From: DASRBA01 sp036559665
GTDB lineage: Bacteria; Myxococcota; Myxococcia; Myxococcales; Myxococcaceae
Direction: 5' to 3'
DNA: 6,392 nt
Assembly: GCA_036559665.1 (NCBI GenBank)
Contig: DATBSS010000308.1
Coordinates: 1-6,392 of the forward strand
Shown: positions 1-6,392 of the stretch, one piece after another
Layout: every line of letters starts with the position of its first letter
Position numbering within the stretch: the first letter of the stretch is position 1
Position numbers and translations under genes: made by a program
Notes under the pieces: model-generated
The model's input: only the letters and a program-made list of their open reading frames with translations
Databases searched by the model: none
What the model was told of the DNA's origin: nothing

Positions 1-1
1 C

Positions 2-1378
<1,377 letters not shown>

Positions 1379-1402
1379 CCGCCTGGGGTAGATTCCCTGG
1401 GC

Positions 1403-2179
1403 ATGCGGACTGCGCTCAAGGTCGTCGGCCTCCTCCTCGTGGTGCTGGTGGGGGTAGCCGGCGTGCAGTTCGCGCGCGTCCGCTCGCAGATGCCCAAGAC
1501 CACGGGCGCGCGGATCGACGTCGAGCCGGTGGCGACCGGGGTGCTGGCGAAGTTCTCCTACGCGTGGATCGTGAAGACGCCGCACGGCGCGTTCCTGGTC
1601 GACACCGGCCCGGACGCGAAGGCGGAGGACCTGCTCTCGGAGCTCAAGCTCCAGGGCGTCGCCGCGGAGGCGGTGCACACCATCCTCCTCACCCACGGGC
1701 ACGAGGACCACTTCGCCGCCGCGTCGGCGTTCCCGAAGGCGAAGGTCGTCGTCGGGCCGGGGGACGCCTCGCTGGTCCGGGAAGAGCGCCACACGCAGCC
1801 CGGACCCATCTTGTTCCTGATGCACACCTTCGGTGAGCCCGCCCCGCCGGTGCCGCCGCTGATCGAGGAGCTGAAGGGGGACGCCACGCTGGACCTGGAC
1901 GGGGTCCAGGTGAAGGCGTTCTCCATCCCGGGGCACACGAAGGGGTCGATGGCGTACCTGGTGGGGGACGTGCTCTTCACCGGGGACTCGCTGATGGCGC
2001 GCCCGGACAGCAGCCTGGACCTGGGCCCCCGGCTGTTCTGCGAGGACGCCGGGCAGAACCTGGCCTCGCTGGCCAGGCTCCGGCAGATCGAGTTCAGCCG
2101 GATCGCGGACGGCCACGCGGGGCTGACCATCGACGCGAAGACGCGCGTGGAGACGTTCCTCTCGCACCCGCAGGGCTGA
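1403..2179 (+). CDS. Metallo-beta-lactamase-fold hydrolase, membrane-anchored or exported
   Basis: 258 residues. The N-terminus MRTALKVVGLLLVVLVGVAG is a hydrophobic segment (about residues 5-24) after a short basic start, read as a signal peptide or membrane anchor; no lipobox cysteine is seen. The mature part shows the MBL-fold metal site: VDTG (66-69), THGHEDH with H98, H100, D102 and H103, PGHTKGS with H178, FTGDSL with bridging D195, and ADGH with H238. All ligands for a two-metal site are present, so it should be an active hydrolase, probably zinc-dependent. The family covers thioesterases, lactonases, lactamases and others; the PGHTKGS and GDSL pattern resembles glyoxalase II-like general hydrolases, but the substrate cannot be told. 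ATG 1403 is the first conventional start after the lon stop, which lies in the same frame; only a weak GGGG (1385-1388) precedes it. It sits 24 bases after lon and 4 bases before the next gene. Confidence 0.9.
   Translation: MRTALKVVGLLLVVLVGVAGVQFARVRSQMPKTTGARIDVEPVATGVLAKFSYAWIVKTPHGAFLVDTGPDAKAEDLLSELKLQGVAAEAVHTILLTHGHEDHFAAASAFPKAKVVVGPGDASLVREERHTQPGPILFLMHTFGEPAPPVPPLIEELKGDATLDLDGVQVKAFSIPGHTKGSMAYLVGDVLFTGDSLMARPDSSLDLGPRLFCEDAGQNLASLARLRQIEFSRIADGHAGLTIDAKTRVETFLSHPQG
2172..2175 (+). promoter_or_regulatory. Weak ribosome binding site for the TTG start at 2184
   Basis: AGGG lies inside the last codons of the MBL-fold gene, 8 bases before the TTG at 2184. The MBL stop (2177-2179) falls between this site and the start, an arrangement that fits translational coupling. 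The alternative ATG at 2211 has no comparable purine-rich stretch in front of it (it is preceded by CTTCCTCCGCGG), which favours TTG. The match to the Shine-Dalgarno consensus is only partial. Confidence 0.4.
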
Positions 2180-2183
2180 GCGT

Positions 2184-3893
2184 TTGAGCGATCGCAGCTT
2201 CCTCCGCGGGATGATCGCGGGCGCGCTGATCACCCTCGGGGCGAGCGCCGGTCTGGGCCTGGTGGCGTTGATGATCCGCGACTCCCTCCGCCAGGAGGAG
2301 CGGGCGGCGGCGGCGGCGGCGGCGGCGCTGGAGCCGGATCCGGCGCTGGCGGACCCCGGGGCGCCGGGCACCCTGCTCGCCGAGCTGTCCAGGCCGCGCC
2401 AGGCGGGGACGAAGCCCCAGGCGCAGGCCGCCCCGCCCGGCGCCATGGCCACGCCGGAGCTTTTGGCCGGGCAGAGCGAGACCAAGCGCAACCAGATGCT
2501 GGTGGTGGACCTCTACCTCCAGGTGGCCGGGCGCTACCCCACCGCCAAGGAGCGGTCGTCCTGGTTCGACGCGGAGGCGCCGCTCTGGCTCAAGCTGCGG
2601 AGCCTGAGGCTCGTCGGCGAGGAGGACGTGGGGGTGGCGAACTTCATCGCCGGGACCTTGATGGAGGCCCCGGCGTACCGGCAGCGCTTCCCCGCACCCT
2701 CCGAGACGCTGATGGCCCAGGCGCGGACCGGCGACGGCGCGGCGGCGGTGGGGGCGATGTTCGCGCGCCAGGTGGGGGCGCTGCCGGAGGCGCGGGGCGA
2801 CGAGGCGGCGCTGCTGCGGGCGATGCGGATCCGGTTCGGGCTGTCGGTGGCGGCGGTGACGCCGGAGAAGTCGATGGCGAACCTGCTCCGGGAGGCGAGC
2901 GACTCCACCGACGTGGGCGAGCACTGGCTGGAGCCGGGCGCGCCCGTGGATCTGGAGCTGGACGCCATCCGGACCTCGCTCCGGAACGGCCGCGCCGTGG
3001 TGGCCCGCGGGCACGACCCGGAGCCGCGCTGGGTGCTGGTGGCCGGGTTCGACGCGGAGGGCGCGTTCCTGGTGCGGGACCCGCGCGGGGCCATGGGTGA
3101 GAAGACGGCCCCGGAGCAATTGCTGGGCTTTCTCCGCGGCGCGGCGGGCCCCGCGGACGCGGGGGTGGCGGTGGCCGGCGGCGTCTGGCTGGACGTCCCC
3201 GCCCGTCCCCTCCCGGCCGCGGCGGCGGGGACGGCGGCGGGCCGGCCGGCGACGCTGGCGTCGTTCTCGCAGCCCAGGCTCATCCCGTCGGACCATGGAC
3301 TGCCCGGGTTCACCGGCCTCATCGAGGGCGCGCAGGCGAACCTCACCCGGCTGCGCATCCCGCCGGGGCACCACACCATGCGCGGGACGATGAGCACGAC
3401 CGCCGAGCAGATCGACGCGGTCCTGGCGGCGGCGCACTCGCCGGCGGCGGGGAGCGGGAAGGCGTTCGTGCAGTGGGGCCAGTACTACAACCTGGATCCG
3501 GTCTACGCCCTGGCGTTCTTCAAGCACGAGTCGTGGTTCGGGACGCACCCGCGCTGGGTGGGCCAGATGGGCGACGGGAAGACGACGAAGAACATCGGCA
3601 ACATCCGGTACTACGCGGCGCCGGACCCGGAGCGCGAGCCGCAGTTCTCGGGCTTCAACGGCTTCCGCGCCTACAAGACCTGGGAGGACGGCATCCAGGA
3701 CTGGTTCAAGCTGCTCGCCTTCGACTCACACTACGCCGGGCTGCACACGGTGGAGGCGGTGCTGCCCATCTACGCGCCGTCGCACGAGAACGACACCGGG
3801 CTCTACATCCGGGACGTGAACCAGTTCGTCGAAGCCTGGCGCGGGCCGCCCCTCGATCAGCTAAGAAAGGACGCGGGGGAGGCAGACCCCTGA
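2184..3893 (+). CDS. Membrane-anchored protein with degenerate C39-like segment and C-terminal glucosaminidase/lysozyme-like domain
   Basis: 569 residues. Residues 10-31 form one hydrophobic segment after a basic start (signal anchor, so the rest is probably periplasmic). An Ala run (41-48) and a Pro/Ala-rich linker follow, then an unrecognised helical region (about 90-170). Residues about 190-320 look like a C39-type peptidase fold: helical part, then AIRTSLRNGRAVVARG, RWVLVAGFD (282-290) and VRDPRG (297-302). The whole protein has no cysteine, and the usual His before the W-V strand is Arg282, so it cannot be a working thiol protease. Residues about 425-555 resemble glucosaminidase (GH73)/lysozyme-type domains: QWGQYYNLDPVYALAFF, KHESWFG with candidate catalytic Glu449, NIGNIR (470-475) and FRAYKTWEDGIQDW (494-507). 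Predicted role: cleavage of peptidoglycan. TTG 2184 is the first start codon after an in-frame stop at 2124 and has AGGG 8 bases upstream; ATG 2211 (residue 10) is an alternative but would remove the basic start. It is 22 bases from the next gene. Confidence 0.85.
   Translation: MSDRSFLRGMIAGALITLGASAGLGLVALMIRDSLRQEERAAAAAAAALEPDPALADPGAPGTLLAELSRPRQAGTKPQAQAAPPGAMATPELLAGQSETKRNQMLVVDLYLQVAGRYPTAKERSSWFDAEAPLWLKLRSLRLVGEEDVGVANFIAGTLMEAPAYRQRFPAPSETLMAQARTGDGAAAVGAMFARQVGALPEARGDEAALLRAMRIRFGLSVAAVTPEKSMANLLREASDSTDVGEHWLEPGAPVDLELDAIRTSLRNGRAVVARGHDPEPRWVLVAGFDAEGAFLVRDPRGAMGEKTAPEQLLGFLRGAAGPADAGVAVAGGVWLDVPARPLPAAAAGTAAGRPATLASFSQPRLIPSDHGLPGFTGLIEGAQANLTRLRIPPGHHTMRGTMSTTAEQIDAVLAAAHSPAAGSGKAFVQWGQYYNLDPVYALAFFKHESWFGTHPRWVGQMGDGKTTKNIGNIRYYAAPDPEREPQFSGFNGFRAYKTWEDGIQDWFKLLAFDSHYAGLHTVEAVLPIYAPSHENDTGLYIRDVNQFVEAWRGPPLDQLRKDAGEADP
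2304..2327 (+). repeat. (GCG)8 trinucleotide run coding for eight alanines
   Basis: Eight perfect GCG codons in a row give Ala41-Ala48 of the membrane-anchored protein, just after the transmembrane segment and its short charged RQEER stretch. The run is in frame, so gain or loss of units would lengthen or shorten the membrane-proximal linker without breaking the gene. GCG is a favoured Ala codon in this GC-rich genome, so the run could partly reflect codon bias. Confidence 0.6.
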
Positions 3894-3906
3894 AGCACGC
3901 CCTTCC

Positions 3907-3910
3907 GGAG
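3907..3910 (+). promoter_or_regulatory. Ribosome binding site of the OmpA/HET-C gene
   Basis: GGAG ends 5 bases before ATG 3916, a normal Shine-Dalgarno spacing. This site settles the start: the frame has a TAA at 3862-3864, and no other ATG, GTG or TTG occurs between that stop and 3916. The purine-rich GGGGGAGG near 3875-3882 lies over 30 bases from the ATG and is too far away to serve it. Confidence 0.7.
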
Positions 3911-3915
3911 CCCGA

Positions 3916-6392
3916 ATGGCCAGGTTCGACCTGAGGTTGAAGGAGCTGCGCGACGGCGTGCGGCTGCCCACCGGCCAGTCCCATACGATCACCCTCATCC
4001 GCCGGGTGGATCGGGTGCGCCTGGTGGGGATGTTCTTCGACGTGGCCAAGTGCTTCCTCCTTCCGTCGGCGATGCACGGCCTCCGGGAGGTCAAGCGGCA
4101 GTACTCCAACCACCCGGGCTCCAATCTCCTCGTGGTGGGCCACACGGACACCGCCGGCTCGGACGAGTACAACCTGACGCTGTCCCTGGAGCGCGCCGAC
4201 GCCATGGCGGCGTTCCTCACCGACCAGGTGGATCCCTGGGAGGCGTTCTTCGGCAGCTCCAAGCCGTACGAGAAGCGCTGGGGGCTGCTGGAAGTGCAGC
4301 ACATGCTGACCATGCTCCCCGAGGGCGAACCCCCGTTCTACGGAGGCACGCCCAACGGCGCGGGCGACACCCGGCACCGCGAGGCGGTGAAGGCGTTCCA
4401 GCGCGCCAACGGGCTGACCGGCGACGGCATCGCCGGGCCGCTCACGCGCAAGCCGCTGATCAAGGCGTACATGGCGCTCGACGGCACCTCGCTGCCCTCC
4501 GGGACCACGCTGACCACGCACGGCTGCGGCGAATTCTTTCCGGTGGACGAGACCGGCGACGGGAAGCTCTCCGCCGAGAACCGCCGCGTGGAGGTCTTCT
4601 TCTTCGACGGGCCGATCAAGCCGCCCCCTCCCGGCCACACCTCGGCGCGCGGGTCCACCGAGTACCCGCGCTGGCTCAAGGCGGTGAAGCAGACGGTGGA
4701 CGTGACCCTGGGGACCGCCTCGGCGGTGGCGGCGCTGAAGTCGCGCTACGCCCTGGAGCGCTTCGAACAGCTCGCCTCGAAGATGGGCAAGGACGACTTC
4801 GTGGCCTGGGCCAGCTTCGTCTACGGCACCGACATCCCGGTGGAGGCCTACCGGAAGCTGCGGGACGACCTGGCGAACAAGGCGCTGGCGCCGCCGGAGA
4901 TCCAGCTCGTGCCGGGCGGCGTGGACGGCAAGGACGGCGCCTACGACGACGCCACCCAGGAGATCGGCGTGAGCGAAGAGCTGGCGCTGGCGGCGGAGAC
5001 CGACCCCCCGTCCGCCGGCAAGCTGATCGTGGTGCTGATGCACGAGTTTGGCCACCACGTGGACCACCTGTTGCGGCACCACTACTCGCAGGTGGGGGGC
5101 GACGCGCCCGACGAGGAGGGGGCGGAGCTCGCGTACGGCGTCACCGCCATGCACCACGTGGACACCAACCACGTGCCCTTCGCGACCCTGTCGCGCAACG
5201 GGCAGGACGTGGAGCTGGCCCTGGACTTCCCGGACTTCACCGCGGCGGTGCAGCAGTACCTCTCCGATCCGCAGGCGCAGGAGGACGCCAAGCGCGAGAC
5301 GGTGGAGTTCTTCGGCGCCGGGCGCGGCAACCCGAAGTTCCCCAAGGCGTCGTTCGGGCACCGGAGCATCGAGGACGGGCTCAAGGGCGCGGACCCGGCG
5401 TTCTTCACCGACCCGGTGCGGGACCAGATCTACTTCGGCAACTGGCTGCGCGACTTCTCGCAGTTCAACGACCCGGCCTGGCTGCGCTTCCTGCGCAACG
5501 GGTTCGTCAACGGGGTGAACGAGGCCAAGGAGGTCATGACCCAGATCCTGGACCTGGGCGCGTTCAAGGACTTCGACCCGGACGTCACGCCGTCCGCCCA
5601 CGTCGCCGGGGTGTTCCACGTCACCACCGCGAAGCTGGGCGTGTACCGCCCGGAGGAGCACATCGACAACCCGGAGGGGATCAAGGACGGGTCCAAGATC
5701 GATCCGCTGTTCCACGGGCCGGTGCTGCCCCCGGAGATCGCCGTCGACCCCAACACCGGCCTCAAGGCATACATCGCCACGCGCGGAGGCGGCTTCAAGA
5801 CGGCCGCGGACTTCGTGGACTCCAGCCTGCGGAGCGCGAAGACCGCCGGGATCACGCCGGAGGGGCGCCGCCTCTTCGGCCAGGCGCTGCACACGCTGGA
5901 GGACCTGTTCGCCCACAGCAACTTCGTGGAGCTGATGCTGATCCGCCTCGGGCACACGGCGGTCTACCCGTGGGTCGGCGCCAAGACGACCATCACCGTC
6001 GTCCGCAACGGGAAGCCGGGGCCGCGCATCCCCATGGTGACCGGCGTCTTCGGCTGGGTGGACACCAAGATCAGCGGCGGATCGGCCATCGGCGAGGCGC
6101 TGCAGCACCCCATCGAGTGCAAGGCCGGCGAGTTCTCGCAGCCCTCCGTCGCCGCCCTCAAGGCCCTGGGGGCGATCACGCCCGACGGCGCCAGGGCGGT
6201 GGAGGGCCTGTTCACCCAGCTCCATGACCTGGAGAAGAAATACCCGGACTACGCGACCTTCCTCTGCCGCACCACGGACGACCTGCGCGAGTGGGTGCGC
6301 AACAAGATGGGCACCGGGCTGCGCGAGGAGATCAAGGAAGAGGGCAAGGCGGAGAAGGACTTCTTCAACGACCCCAATTCCACCGCCCCCAC
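3916..6392 (+). CDS. Multidomain OmpA-like / peptidoglycan-binding / zincin / HET-C protein (3' end outside window), candidate effector
   Basis: At least 825 residues, open to the window end. Order: (a) about 30-110, OmpA-like domain beginning LVGMFFDVAKCFLLPSAM, then GHTDTAG (75-81) and N86-LTLS-LE-R93-A94, the motif that binds peptidoglycan diaminopimelate in the family; (b) about 116-195, an inserted PG_binding_1-like module with AVKAFQRANGLTGDGIAGP (157-175) and LTRKPL; (c) 203-231, the last OmpA strand, GCGEFFP and NRRVEVFFFD; (d) a Pro-rich linker (232-245); (e) about 340-435, zincin-type metallopeptidase, HEFGHH (376-381) and GGDAPDEEGAE (394-404) offering a third ligand; (f) about 476-770, HET-C domain: FGHRSIED, YFGNWLRDFSQ (506-516), YRPEEHIDNP (577-586), ALHTLEDLFAHSNFVEL (657-673) and VYPWVG. 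No signal peptide or membrane segment is seen. The ATG is the only start codon after an in-frame stop at 3862 and has GGAG 5 bases upstream. OmpA modules of this kind are, from memory, common near type VI secretion VgrG genes; an effector role is inference. Confidence 0.92.
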   Translation, partial: MARFDLRLKELRDGVRLPTGQSHTITLIRRVDRVRLVGMFFDVAKCFLLPSAMHGLREVKRQYSNHPGSNLLVVGHTDTAGSDEYNLTLSLERADAMAAFLTDQVDPWEAFFGSSKPYEKRWGLLEVQHMLTMLPEGEPPFYGGTPNGAGDTRHREAVKAFQRANGLTGDGIAGPLTRKPLIKAYMALDGTSLPSGTTLTTHGCGEFFPVDETGDGKLSAENRRVEVFFFDGPIKPPPPGHTSARGSTEYPRWLKAVKQTVDVTLGTASAVAALKSRYALERFEQLASKMGKDDFVAWASFVYGTDIPVEAYRKLRDDLANKALAPPEIQLVPGGVDGKDGAYDDATQEIGVSEELALAAETDPPSAGKLIVVLMHEFGHHVDHLLRHHYSQVGGDAPDEEGAELAYGVTAMHHVDTNHVPFATLSRNGQDVELALDFPDFTAAVQQYLSDPQAQEDAKRETVEFFGAGRGNPKFPKASFGHRSIEDGLKGADPAFFTDPVRDQIYFGNWLRDFSQFNDPAWLRFLRNGFVNGVNEAKEVMTQILDLGAFKDFDPDVTPSAHVAGVFHVTTAKLGVYRPEEHIDNPEGIKDGSKIDPLFHGPVLPPEIAVDPNTGLKAYIATRGGGFKTAADFVDSSLRSAKTAGITPEGRRLFGQALHTLEDLFAHSNFVELMLIRLGHTAVYPWVGAKTTITVVRNGKPGPRIPMVTGVFGWVDTKISGGSAIGEALQHPIECKAGEFSQPSVAALKALGAITPDGARAVEGLFTQLHDLEKKYPDYATFLCRTTDDLREWVRNKMGTGLREEIKEEGKAEKDFFNDPNSTAP

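Noticed and set aside
1381..1403. Possible terminator or promoter between lon and the MBL gene (GGGG...TTCCC; TAGATT as a -10)
   Set aside because: The stem is only 3-4 pairs with no T run, and no -35-like element lies at the right distance from TAGATT.
2094..3548. Antisense open frame of 484 codons opposite the C39-like/glucosaminidase gene
   Set aside because: Arg/Pro-rich shadow with no motif; the + strand frame has a membrane segment and recognisable hydrolase motifs.
3875..3882. GGGGGAGG as the ribosome binding site of the HET-C gene
   Set aside because: It lies more than 30 bases from the only usable start codon; the nearer GGAG at 3907-3910 fits better.
3706..6225. Antisense open frame of 839 codons
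   Set aside because: Long antisense frames are expected where G/C-rich third positions make stop codons rare. The product is rich in Arg, Val, His and Leu, matches no family I recognise, and lies wholly opposite well-supported genes.
4050..6227. Long + strand open frame of 725 codons inside the HET-C gene
   Set aside because: It is a shifted frame of the real gene (3916 onward). Its translation is low-complexity Arg/Gly/Ala with no family motif, while the other frame shows OmpA, zincin and HET-C motifs without interruption.

Overview
The window is a gene-dense, very GC-rich stretch (roughly 70 % by eye, with G/C at most third codon positions). It holds four genes, all on the + strand, and gaps of only 4 to 24 bases. 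The first gene is the C-terminal part of a Lon protease that closely resembles, from memory, the LonV type of Myxococcus. Together with GC content and the make-up of the last gene, this points to a myxobacterium (Myxococcota). The assignment rests on recognition, not on a search.

Layout: (1) bases 2-1378, the 3' part of lon, starting at the Walker A motif. (2) 1403-2179, a small metallo-beta-lactamase-fold hydrolase with an N-terminal signal or anchor. (3) 2184-3893, a membrane-anchored protein with a cysteine-free C39-peptidase-like segment and a C-terminal glucosaminidase/lysozyme-like domain, starting at TTG. (4) 3916 to beyond the window end, a large multidomain protein of at least 825 residues: an OmpA-like peptidoglycan-binding fold with a second peptidoglycan-binding (PG_binding_1-type) module nested in it, a proline linker, a zincin-type HEFGH metallopeptidase motif, and a bacterial HET-C domain. 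Gene 4 has no stop codon inside the window.

How they fit: lon is housekeeping. Genes 2-4 are tightly packed and could form one transcript. Gene 3 (predicted wall cleavage at the membrane/periplasm) lies directly before gene 4 (two wall-binding modules plus two predicted metal-dependent activities, no signal peptide). This pairing suggests an envelope-targeted, possibly injected effector system. The effector reading is inference: no secretion apparatus or immunity gene is visible here. No RNA gene, CRISPR, insertion sequence or convincing terminator was seen, and no stretch over 300 bases lacks a gene.
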